Both the position numbers and the translations under genes were made by a program. This document shows, in pieces, positions 24,495 through 30,624 of a DNA stretch of 34,502 nucleotides. The stretch is from Clostridiales bacterium (GTDB lineage: Bacteria > Bacillota > Clostridia > Christensenellales > Pumilibacteraceae): the NCBI GenBank assembly GCA_022508485.1, contig JAFLVD010000021.1:1-34502 (forward strand), written 5' to 3'. The notes below the pieces were generated by a model. That model made no database searches and was not told the origin of the DNA. It saw only the letters and a program-made list of their open reading frames with translations. Within the stretch, counting starts at the first letter, position 1; each line of letters begins with the position of its first letter.

Positions 24495-26471
24495 CTACTT
24501 TTTGCCTGAGCCTTTGGTCTTAGACATATCGCGCATAAGCTCTTTTAGCTCGGCAATCTTATCGCGGTACGATATAGCCGTTTCGAAGTCAAGCTCTTTA
24601 CTCGCCGCATTCATGAGCGAACGCAGTCTTTCAAGCTCTTTGTTAATATCTTTAAGCTCGACCTTTTCGTCCTTTTTGGTTATTTCTATCGTGTTTTTAA
24701 TGGGCTTGATTATCGTCTTTGGCGTAATTCCGTTTTGTCTGTTATACTCGAGCTGAATAGACCTTCGCTCTTCCGTTTCGTCGATGGCGCGGCGCATAGA
24801 GCCGGTAATCGTATCGCCGTACATAATTACCCTGCTCTCGCTGTTTCGGGCGGCGCGGCCTATCGTCTGAATAAGCGACGTATCCGAGCGCAAAAAACCC
24901 TCCTTGTCGGCGTCGAGAATAGCTACCAGCTTGACCTCGGGAATATCGAGACCCTCGCGCAAAAGGTTTATACCCACTATAACGTCAAAGTCGCCGCGCC
25001 GAAGCGCGTTAATAAGCGACACGCGTTCCATAGTGTCTATATCGCTGTGCAGGTACTTTACCTTAACGCCCTGCTCGGCGAGGTAATCGGCAAGGTTTTC
25101 GCTCATTCGCTTGGTGAGCGTCGTAACGAGCACTCGGCCGCCGGAAGCAACCGTATCTTTAATCTCGGTGAGGAGATCGTCAATCTGACCTTTGGTCGGC
25201 TTTACGGTAACGGGCGGATCGACAAGCCCGGTCGGACGAATTACCTGCCGCGTTACTTTTCCGCCGGTTAAATCCAGCTCGTAAGGCCCGGGCGTTGCGG
25301 AAACGTACACCACCTGTCCGACGCGCGCGCGAAACTCGTCAAACTTAAGCGGACGGTTGTCGAAGGCGGCGGGAAGCCGAAATCCGTAATCGACGAGCGC
25401 TTTTTTGCGCGACCTGTCGCCGTTATACATGGCGCGAAGCTGCGGAATAGTCATGTGGCTCTCGTCGATGAACATTAAAAAGTCGCTCGGAAAGTAGTCG
25501 AGAAGCGTAAACGGCGGCTGACCGGGAAGGCGCCCGTCGAAGTATCTCGAATAGTTTTCTATACCCGAGCAGTAGCCTATTTCCTTCATCATCTCCACGT
25601 CGTAGCGTACGCGCTCGCCTATGCGCTGCGCTTCTATCAGCTTGCCGTTATCGGTAAAAAACTTTACCTGCGCCTCGCAGTCCGCTTCTATCCTCTCAAT
25701 GGCTTGCAGCATTGTCGCGTGCTCTACCGCGTAGTGGCTTGCCGGAAAAATCGCGGCGTGTTGAAGCCTTGATACGATATTCCCGGACACTATGTCAAAC
25801 TCGCTCAATCCGTCTATTTCGTTGCCGAAAAACTCCACTCTTATTCCGTGCTCGGACATGCTCGCCGGGAAAATATCTACGGTGTCGCCGCGCACTCTGA
25901 AGTTTGTGCGTTCAGGCGCAAGGTCGTTGCGCTTATAGTTAATTTCGACAAGCCGTGATATAAGCGCGTCGCGCGACAGCTTATCGCCCGGTCGAACGGA
26001 CACCGCAAGCCTGTAATATTCCTCTGGCGCGCCCAGACCGTAAATGCACGACACGGACGCTACGACAAGCGTATCGCGCCTCTCGTGAAGCGAGCACGTC
26101 GCGCTGTGGCGAAGCTTATCGATCTCGTCGTTTATCGCGAGGTCTTTTTCTATATAGGTGTCTGTGGACGGAATGTACGCCTCCGGCTGGTAGTAGTCGT
26201 AGTACGACACGAAAAACTCGACGCGGTTTTCGGGGAAGAACTCGCGAAACTCGTTACAAAGCTGCGCGGCGAGCGTCTTGTTATGCGCAAGAACAAGCGT
26301 CGGGCGCTGAACGCGCTCGATTACGTTTGCCATAGTAAAAGTCTTGCCGCTGCCGGTAACGCCTTTAAGCACCTGCGCCGCAAGCCCGTCCTCTAAGCCC
26401 GTCGCTATCTCGTCTATCGCCTGCGGCTGGTCGCCGGTCGGCTTATACGCACTGTTAATCTTAAACTTCAT
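24495..26471 (-). CDS. uvrB: Excinuclease ABC subunit B
   Basis: UvrB verifies the lesion handed over by UvrA and recruits UvrC. The 658 residues show Walker A GVTGSGKT, the beta-hairpin segment [13 protein letters not shown], helicase motifs [19 protein letters not shown] and QTIGRAARN, and the C-terminal UVR motif ([20 protein letters not shown]) that binds UvrC. It opens the uvrB-uvrA-LRR-DUF421-DUF4363 unit. I looked for a GAAC/GTTC-type LexA box near its promoter and found none. Confidence 0.99.
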   Translation of the reverse strand: MKFKINSAYKPTGDQPQAIDEIATGLEDGLAAQVLKGVTGSGKTFTMANVIERVQRPTLVLAHNKTLAAQLCNEFREFFPENRVEFFVSYYDYYQPEAYIPSTDTYIEKDLAINDEIDKLRHSATCSLHERRDTLVVASVSCIYGLGAPEEYYRLAVSVRPGDKLSRDALISRLVEINYKRNDLAPERTNFRVRGDTVDIFPASMSEHGIRVEFFGNEIDGLSEFDIVSGNIVSRLQHAAIFPASHYAVEHATMLQAIERIEADCEAQVKFFTDNGKLIEAQRIGERVRYDVEMMKEIGYCSGIENYSRYFDGRLPGQPPFTLLDYFPSDFLMFIDESHMTIPQLRAMYNGDRSRKKALVDYGFRLPAAFDNRPLKFDEFRARVGQVVYVSATPGPYELDLTGGKVTRQVIRPTGLVDPPVTVKPTKGQIDDLLTEIKDTVASGGRVLVTTLTKRMSENLADYLAEQGVKVKYLHSDIDTMERVSLINALRRGDFDVIVGINLLREGLDIPEVKLVAILDADKEGFLRSDTSLIQTIGRAARNSESRVIMYGDTITGSMRRAIDETEERRSIQLEYNRQNGITPKTIIKPIKNTIEITKKDEKVELKDINKELERLRSLMNAASKELDFETAISYRDKIAELKELMRDMSKTKGSGKK

Positions 26472-26500
26472 ACGCTCTTTCCCTGAAACTATTGCCGTAT

Positions 26501-26530
26501 ATTATACCATTTCCACGCCCCTAATGTCAA
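26501..26530 (-). promoter_or_regulatory. Promoter of uvrB
   Basis: On the minus strand a consensus TTGACA (26525-26530) and TATAAT (26501-26506) are separated by 18 bases. The leader is about 23 nt and carries AGGGAAAG. Confidence 0.8.
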
Positions 26531-26582
26531 TTATTTAACGGGACGAACAAAGTACCGTAACAGAAACCGATTTTTACGCAAA

Positions 26583-26611
26583 AAAATAACAGCATTTTAG
26601 CACAAAAAAAG
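26583..26611 (-). repeat. Post-terminator repeat, copy at unit 1
   Basis: On the minus strand the U tract of unit 1 is followed by GTGCTAAAATGCTGTTATTT. The same element follows unit 5 (27184-27213), and a diverged copy follows unit 6 (27335-27361). The repeats show that units arose by duplication. After unit 1 the element is followed by a decayed start of a further unit (GCGTAAAAATCGG). Confidence 0.8.
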
Positions 26612-26673
26612 AAACGAGCTTGGTAAGTATCTAACCGTAGTTGTTAGTAACCATCCAGTCGTATCTCGTTTCT
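26604..26673 (-). ncRNA. Small RNA unit 1 (about 70 nt)
   Basis: The promoter is TTGATT (26703-26708), 17 bases, TATAAT (26680-26685). The predicted first base, 26673, is the first base of a 9-bp stem (26665-26673 with 26610-26618) that closes the RNA. It is followed by seven U, so it also serves as the terminator. Inside, CUAAC/GUUAG (26643-26647 with 26631-26635) and UGGU/ACCA form one extended hairpin. The sequence before the 3' arm, UACUUACCAAG, recurs almost unchanged in unit 5. The spacer of the promoter is nearly identical to that of unit 5. No known RNA family is recognised. Confidence 0.8.
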
Positions 26674-26719
26674 GTAATTATTATACGCTTGTTAGCGGTA
26701 AAAATCAAGCGTTTTACGC

Positions 26720-26783
26720 AAAAAAAAGAGTTACAGCTCCGCCCCGAAGGCTATGCCTTGCTATGCAAGGTCGAAGTAACTCT
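26720..26783 (-). ncRNA. Small RNA unit 2 (about 64 nt)
   Basis: The promoter is TTGACA (26813-26818), 17 bases, TAAAAT (26790-26795). The predicted first base is 26783, the start of an 8-bp closing stem (26776-26783 with 26727-26734) followed by eight U. Inside are a perfect 6-bp hairpin CCUUGC/GCAAGG (26765-26770 with 26756-26761) and a short GC hairpin around UUCG (26741-26751). The outline resembles unit 3, with compensating changes in the closing stem. The U tract touches the promoter element of unit 1. Confidence 0.8.
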
Positions 26784-26887
26784 TTATAAATTTTATACTT
26801 TCATCTTTAAAATGTCAAGCGTATTCGCCGCATAAAATAATGTAAAAATTACACCGCAATACAACCTGCAATCGTCAAAAAAAAGAC

Positions 26888-26953
26888 AAAAAAGAGTTGC
26901 AGTTCGACCCGTTCGGTCATTCCCACAAGTTTGTGGGGTGCAAAGCAACTCGT
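26888..26953 (-). ncRNA. Small RNA unit 3 (about 66 nt)
   Basis: The promoter is TTGATT (26983-26988), 17 bases, TATAAT (26960-26965), with the first base predicted at 26953. The closing stem GAGUUGC/GCAACUC (26945-26951 with 26894-26900) is followed by six U. Two arms lie inside: CCCACA/UGUGGG (26932-26937 with 26922-26927) and GACC/GGUC (26915-26918 with 26906-26909). This gives a three-way junction like unit 2. About 65 bases with no clear unit lie between this terminator and the unit 2 promoter. Confidence 0.8.
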
Positions 26954-26999
26954 AAGTTTATTATATATTACTTTTTATAAAAAATCAAGCCTTTTATGC

Positions 27000-27136
27000 A
27001 AAAAAATCGCAGGCATGTTACTTTAAGCTCCTGCGATTGAAAGAAAGATATTTACTTTCTTTCCTGTGATATTAACGACGGACGTGTACGCCTTGCGCTT
27101 TAAGCTCAAAAGTCCTTGGGGGAAATCGTCGTTCCT
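27000..27136 (-). ncRNA. Small RNA unit 4 (about 137 nt)
   Basis: The promoter is TTGATT (27167-27172), 17 bases, TATAAT (27144-27149). This longest unit has three structures in a row. A 7-bp stem AACGACG/CGUCGUU (27127-27133 with 27074-27080) encloses about 46 nt. A perfect 9-bp GA/CU hairpin follows (27055-27063 with 27039-27047). The terminator is separate, 9 bp (27030-27038 with 27005-27013), then seven U. The ten bases CTTTAAGCTC occur twice on the plus strand (27021-27030 and 27098-27107), once in the terminator loop and once inside the first stem. Unlike the others, its 5' end does not pair with the terminator. Confidence 0.72.
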
Positions 27137-27183
27137 GCTTGTTATTATAAACTATTTTTTTGTAAAAATCAAGCGCTTTACAC

Positions 27184-27213
27184 AAAAATAACAGCATTTT
27201 AGCACAAAAAAAG
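27184..27213 (-). repeat. Post-terminator repeat, copy at unit 5
   Basis: This copy is the same 20-base element as after unit 1. It sits between the unit 5 terminator and the unit 4 promoter element. Confidence 0.8.
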
Positions 27214-27284
27214 ATAGCCTTGATAAGTAACTTGTCAGCGCAAGTACCACTCACGAGAGATTGTAGTAATCTCATGACTATCTT
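27206..27284 (-). ncRNA. Small RNA unit 5 (about 79 nt)
   Basis: The promoter is TTGATT (27314-27319), 17 bases, TATAAT (27291-27296). The first base predicted, 27284, begins a 7-bp closing stem (27278-27284 with 27211-27217) followed by seven U. Two arms lie inside: GAGAUU/AAUCUC (27268-27273 with 27257-27262) and ACUUG/CAAGU (27241-27245 with 27230-27234). Promoter spacer, first transcribed bases and the sequence after the terminator are nearly the same as in unit 1, but the RNA interior is not. Confidence 0.8.
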
Positions 27285-27334
27285 GTAATTATTATACACT
27301 TGTTGGCGGTAAAAATCAAGCGCTTTACGCAAAT

Positions 27335-27361
27335 AGAACAGCATTTTTAGCATAAAAAAAG
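27335..27361 (-). repeat. Post-terminator repeat, diverged copy at unit 6
   Basis: The form here is ATGCTAAAAATGCTGTTCTA, with a few changes from the copies after units 1 and 5. It sits between the unit 6 terminator and the unit 5 promoter element. Confidence 0.75.
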
Positions 27362-27445
27362 AAAGTGCCACGAGCTTTACGCTTCTTTCCGTGGGGGCTC
27401 CAAGGACGAAAGCTATAAACGCTAACACCGAGCCAAACACTTTCT
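27354..27445 (-). ncRNA. Small RNA unit 6 (about 92 nt)
   Basis: The promoter is TTGATT (27476-27481), 17 bases, TATAAT (27453-27458). An 8-bp closing stem (27438-27445 with 27360-27367) is followed by seven U. Two arms lie inside: GGCUC/GAGCC (27430-27434 with 27396-27400) and CCACG/CGUGG (27390-27394 with 27368-27372), the second stacked directly on the closing stem. It is the most upstream unit of the array in the direction of transcription. Confidence 0.8.
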
Positions 27446-27539
27446 GTTTGTTATTATACTCCCATGCTTATAAAAAATCAAGCGTTTTACGCAAAAAATC
27501 ATATACATAATTACAATAAAGAAAAGATAAAAAAGCACG

Positions 27540-27566
27540 AAAAAAGGCTTGAAAAACAAGCCTTTT
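27540..27566 (-). terminator. Terminator downstream of the HPt/coiled-coil genes
   Basis: A 9-bp hairpin (27543-27551 with 27557-27565, loop of five A) is followed on the minus strand by six T. It ends the leftward transcript of the signalling operon before the small-RNA array begins. Confidence 0.88.
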
Positions 27567-27653
27567 AAAGCGTGGTATCATCGTATTATTTTCACGGTAA
27601 GCCAACCGAGAAAAAGTAGGTTCGTTGTCGGTTATAGCTACGACACCATACGC
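27540..27653 (-). ncRNA. Candidate further small RNA or structured 3' region
   Basis: A TATAAT (27659-27664) without a good -35 box precedes a structured stretch. Bases 27641-27653 can pair with 27570-27580 in a bulged stem of about 11 bp that begins at the predicted start. AACCGA/UCGGUU pairs inside. A separate terminator follows at 27540-27566. It could be a diverged seventh unit or simply the 3' untranslated region of the gene at 27721. Confidence 0.4.
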
Positions 27654-27720
27654 GCAGAATTATACGCGTCGGTATTTTTATTCCGTGCGCCGCTCGTGGC
27701 GGAAAACCGAAAAAGCGAAA

Positions 27721-27948
27721 TCAGCCCAGCGCTTCGAGCTCGGAACGAAGCTTCCTTAAATTGGAACGCGCAAGGTCGATAAGCTGCGAGTAAACACGGA
27801 AGTATTCGGCGTCGGCATTGTCGGGCGACTTGTGTTCCAAAAATGCTTGAAGAATAGCGCTCTGGGAACGGTTACGCTTTTTTTCGAGCGATTCGATTTC
27901 CGCTTCGGCTTCCTCTATTGCCTTTTTTAAGTCTCTCTTCTTAGACAT
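27721..27948 (-). CDS. Small coiled-coil protein, unknown function
   Basis: This 75-residue protein is highly charged and helical. The N-terminal heptad region (LKKAIEEAEAEIESLEKKRN) suggests a coiled coil, and the C-terminal half (YSQLIDLARSNLRKLRSELEALG) a second helix, so a helical hairpin is likely. I do not recognise a family. It has a strong AAGGAG site and follows the HPt gene by about 23 bases, so it is probably co-expressed with the signalling proteins; any role there is inference. Confidence 0.82.
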   Translation of the reverse strand: MSKKRDLKKAIEEAEAEIESLEKKRNRSQSAILQAFLEHKSPDNADAEYFRVYSQLIDLARSNLRKLRSELEALG

Positions 27949-27971
27949 TGTTCTCTCCTTTTATCTTGTGA

Positions 27972-28322
27972 TTAAAGCTTGGAAATGGCTGCGGCGACGA
28001 CCGCAAAGTTAGCCTTAACTTCCTCGTAGAGCTTTTTAGCCTCGTCGGAGATGGCGTCCTTTCCCCTAAGCTCGTCGGTAAGCGCGTTAGCCGATACGGC
28101 CAGCTTGTCGAGCGATAAGTTAAGGCATATACCTTTAAGCGTGTGCGATGCGCGGAACGCGGTGGGCGCGTCGCCCGACGCCATTGAGGTTTCAAGCTCG
28201 GTAATGCACGGATCGGTAGGAACGCGCGACAGGAATCTTACAATTCTCTCGTCGCTGCGAAGTCTCCCGACAACGGAATCGTAATTTCCGTCCATTTCGT
28301 CGTAACATTCTTTTACTGTCAT
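27972..28322 (-). CDS. Histidine phosphotransfer (HPt) domain protein
   Basis: This 116-residue stand-alone HPt protein passes phosphate between histidine kinases and response regulators. The phosphorylated histidine is His60 in AFRASHTLKGICLNLSLDKL, the standard H-x-L-K-G motif. Helices before and after it fit the four-helix bundle. Its ATG overlaps the stop of the REC/HD-GYP/GGDEF gene (ATGA) and has an AAGGAGAT site, so the two proteins are likely made together and may exchange phosphate. No histidine kinase is in the window. Confidence 0.93.
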   Translation of the reverse strand: MTVKECYDEMDGNYDSVVGRLRSDERIVRFLSRVPTDPCITELETSMASGDAPTAFRASHTLKGICLNLSLDKLAVSANALTDELRGKDAISDEAKKLYEEVKANFAVVAAAISKL

Positions 28323-30406
28323 TTTTTATCTCCTTTTTTGTCCTTCGACGTAGCCGACTTTAAAAGTCCTTTCATGCTATCGTCGTAAAAACCGTATGCC
28401 TGTTTGGAACTCTTTTTGACCGAGTACATAGCGACGTCCGCCATGCTGAGCAGCAAATCGTAATCGAACGGTGTGCCGTTCACGCATGCAACGCCCATAC
28501 TGATCGAAACGTTGCACGAATCGACCGGACCGGAAACGCCATTATAGATACGTTCGGTAAGCATTGCTATTTCGTCGGCGTATTCGTCGGTAAATTCGAG
28601 GAATATGAGGAACTCGTCGCCGCCCATTCTCGCCGCGATATCCGAGCTACGAATGTTGTTCAGTATTCTGTACGCGACCTCTTGTATAACCTTGTCGCCG
28701 AACGCATGACCGAAGTTGTCGTTAATGTGCTTAAAGTCGTCTATATCGACAAACATAAGCGCATATTTGTTTTTCGTCTCGGCATTAAGGAACTGAGTTA
28801 TGTGCTTGCGCGCCGCCGCCTTGTTGTAAAGACCGGTCATGGGATCGCGCTCGGCACGACGCTCGAGCTTTTTCATGGTTGTGGTTTCTTCGTCGACGTC
28901 TATAATCTTGCAGATTGCGCCGTCAAGCTCGGGGTTTTCCTCGCCTACCCACAGCGCCTTACCGATAACCTTGTACCATTTTTTGCCGGTGCCGGTATCA
29001 AGCTCCATCTGCTTGGAAACCACGTCGTGAGTCGGATTGGTGTTTTTAAGCGCGTCGACAAAGTCCTCGAAGTACTTTTTGGGGAACACCGCGCACCAGG
29101 CGGCGTTCTCGCGCGGATTGACTATCGTCGACGGAAGGTCGAGCGATTCCGCACTCCAGTCTGACAGCTTAACCATTTCGGGCGAGAACACGCACTCGAA
29201 CATTATTTCGTGCGAGATGTCCGAAAGGTGCTTAAACTTTAACCGCTCGTGCTCGAGCTGCTTTACCATGCGACGGGTAACGTCCGATCCCTCGCTGTTG
29301 GAAAACAGCTGCTGAATGGTGTCGTTAATGTCGGCCTGGGTCATTTCGCCGTACGAGGCCATTTTGAGCGTGTCCTCAAGCTCGCCGCTTATTGCGAGCA
29401 GGCATTCGAGAAGCTCGGGGTTAAACGCGCCGCACTCGCCGTTACAAATCATTTGGATAGCCTTTTCGGGCGGCAGCGAATCTTTATAGCAGCGTTTGCT
29501 CGTGAGTGCGTCGTAAACGTCGGCTACCGACACGACCTGCGCCTCGATAGGTATTTCGTCGCCTACAAGCTTATCGGGGTAACCCCTGCCGTCGTAGCGC
29601 TCGTGGTGCCAACGGCAAATGGCGTAGCTTACTTGGATAAGGTCGTTTTCGCCCTCGATAGGGATTGTTTTGAGCATTTCGCCGCCCTCTACCGTGTGGC
29701 GCTTCATTATCTCAAACTCTTCGGGGGTAAACCTGCCCGGTTTATTAAGTATCTCGCTCGGCACCGAAATTTTGCCTATGTCATGAAGCGCCGATGCGGT
29801 TGCTATAAGTTTTATTCTTGCCGGTGTGAGCGGATATTTATCCGACTTTTTGGCAAGCTCTTTTAAAAGCCTTTCGGTAATCGTGCGAACGTGCAGAACG
29901 TGAAGTCCGCTCTCGCCGTTTCGGAATTCGACGATGTGCGAAAGAATTTCTATCATAAGGTTGTTGTCTTTTTCCTTTTGATAGATCTGATCGGACAGCA
30001 TTTCCTGCATTTCCTTTTGCTTAATCGACATCATAAAGTTGCTTGCAACGCGGTGCTTTACGGTTCGCTCGTCAAAAGGTCTGTTTATGTAGTCGATTGC
30101 GCCGAGGTCGTAGGCGTGGTCGATGTACGCGCCGCCGCTCTCCGCGGAAATCATAATAACGGGAATAGTCTCGATCCAGCCGTTTTTGTTCATCGCGGCG
30201 AGAACCTCGAATCCGTCCATCTCCGGCATAACTATGTCAAGAAGCATAAGGGAAATATCCACCCCGTGCTCGTGAAGTATCGCCATAGCCTGCATTCCGT
30301 TTTCCGCCTCGATAATGTTGTAATCCTCGAACAGAATATCGGAAAGAAGGAGTCGGTTCAGCTCGGAGTCGTCGACTATTAAAATATTTTTCTTTTTAGG
30401 TTGCAT
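28319..30406 (-). CDS. Response regulator with HD-GYP, PAS-like and GGDEF domains
   Basis: This 695-residue cytoplasmic protein combines both sides of c-di-GMP turnover. The receiver domain (1-125) has VDDSE and the phosphorylated Asp57 in LMLLDIVMPEMDG, but the conserved lysine is Arg109 in INRPF. The HD-GYP phosphodiesterase domain (about 150-350) shows HVLHVRTITE, ALHDIGKISVP and HHERYDGRGYP. A PAS-like domain follows (about 395-515). The GGDEF cyclase domain (about 530-680) is intact: VDIDDFKHIND, the inhibitory-site RSSD, then MGGDEF. Which activity dominates cannot be told from sequence. It has a weak promoter and is coupled to the HPt gene. Confidence 0.95.
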   Translation of the reverse strand: MQPKKKNILIVDDSELNRLLLSDILFEDYNIIEAENGMQAMAILHEHGVDISLMLLDIVMPEMDGFEVLAAMNKNGWIETIPVIMISAESGGAYIDHAYDLGAIDYINRPFDERTVKHRVASNFMMSIKQKEMQEMLSDQIYQKEKDNNLMIEILSHIVEFRNGESGLHVLHVRTITERLLKELAKKSDKYPLTPARIKLIATASALHDIGKISVPSEILNKPGRFTPEEFEIMKRHTVEGGEMLKTIPIEGENDLIQVSYAICRWHHERYDGRGYPDKLVGDEIPIEAQVVSVADVYDALTSKRCYKDSLPPEKAIQMICNGECGAFNPELLECLLAISGELEDTLKMASYGEMTQADINDTIQQLFSNSEGSDVTRRMVKQLEHERLKFKHLSDISHEIMFECVFSPEMVKLSDWSAESLDLPSTIVNPRENAAWCAVFPKKYFEDFVDALKNTNPTHDVVSKQMELDTGTGKKWYKVIGKALWVGEENPELDGAICKIIDVDEETTTMKKLERRAERDPMTGLYNKAAARKHITQFLNAETKNKYALMFVDIDDFKHINDNFGHAFGDKVIQEVAYRILNNIRSSDIAARMGGDEFLIFLEFTDEYADEIAMLTERIYNGVSGPVDSCNVSISMGVACVNGTPFDYDLLLSMADVAMYSVKKSSKQAYGFYDDSMKGLLKSATSKDKKGDKK

Positions 30407-30439
30407 AAAAAAATCGCCTTCCCTACCTATGTAAGTTAC

Positions 30440-30468
30440 AGTCTACCACAAATGCCCGAAAATAGCAA
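30440..30468 (-). promoter_or_regulatory. Weak promoter of the REC/HD-GYP/GGDEF operon
   Basis: On the minus strand TTGCTA (30463-30468) and TAGACT (30440-30445) are separated by 17 bases. Each box matches only four of six consensus positions. Confidence 0.4.
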
Positions 30469-30554
30469 GTATTTATGTAAAATTCCCGTTCTTTTTTATT
30501 TTTATTTTAATATGCGGCATGACGTAAATATTGAACGGCAATCAATGTTTTGCC

Positions 30555-30583
30555 TTGACTGAAAAATAAAAATGTATTATAAT
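30555..30583 (+). promoter_or_regulatory. Promoter of the J-domain/Sel1 gene
   Basis: TTGACT (30555-30560) and TATAAT (30578-30583) are separated by 17 bases. The predicted leader is about 35 nt and ends in GAGGTG. Confidence 0.8.
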
Positions 30584-30624
30584 AATAAAAAAACCGCTGC
30601 CTATAAGTTTTTACCGAGGTGAAA

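Larger units (their letters stand above)
26604..27492 (-). repeat. Array of six small-RNA transcription units
   Basis: Six leftward units lie head to tail with no protein gene. Each has TTGATT (TTGACA in unit 2), a spacer of exactly 17 bases, TATAAT (TAAAAT in unit 2), a 64 to 137 nt RNA and a T-tract terminator. An 11-base near-palindrome of the form GCGTAAAACGC abuts the -35 side of each unit: 26709-26719, 26819-26828, 26989-26999, 27173-27183, 27320-27330 and 27482-27492. RNA interiors are dissimilar. Unit numbering here runs left to right, so unit 6 is transcribed furthest upstream. Confidence 0.85.

Noticed and set aside
26501-26530. SOS (LexA) operator at uvrB
   Set aside because: No GAAC-N4-GTTC type palindrome lies in or near the promoter.
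26631-26654. Seven-codon frame (ATG to TAG) inside small RNA unit 1
   Set aside because: It has no ribosome site, lies within the stem and is not present in the other units.
27072-27440. 122-codon frame on the minus strand inside the RNA array
   Set aside because: It runs through two promoters and two terminators of units 4 to 6 and reads repeat sequence as protein, so it is chance.
26604-27492. CRISPR array
   Set aside because: There is no constant repeat with equal spacers. The repeated parts are promoters and post-terminator flanks, and no cas gene is present.
26604-27492. Y RNAs or a type III toxin-antitoxin RNA array
   Set aside because: Ends paired with a U tail recall Y RNAs, but I see no Ro-binding motif and no Ro60 gene in the window. 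Type III antitoxin RNAs are direct repeats of one sequence beside a toxin gene, which is not the case.
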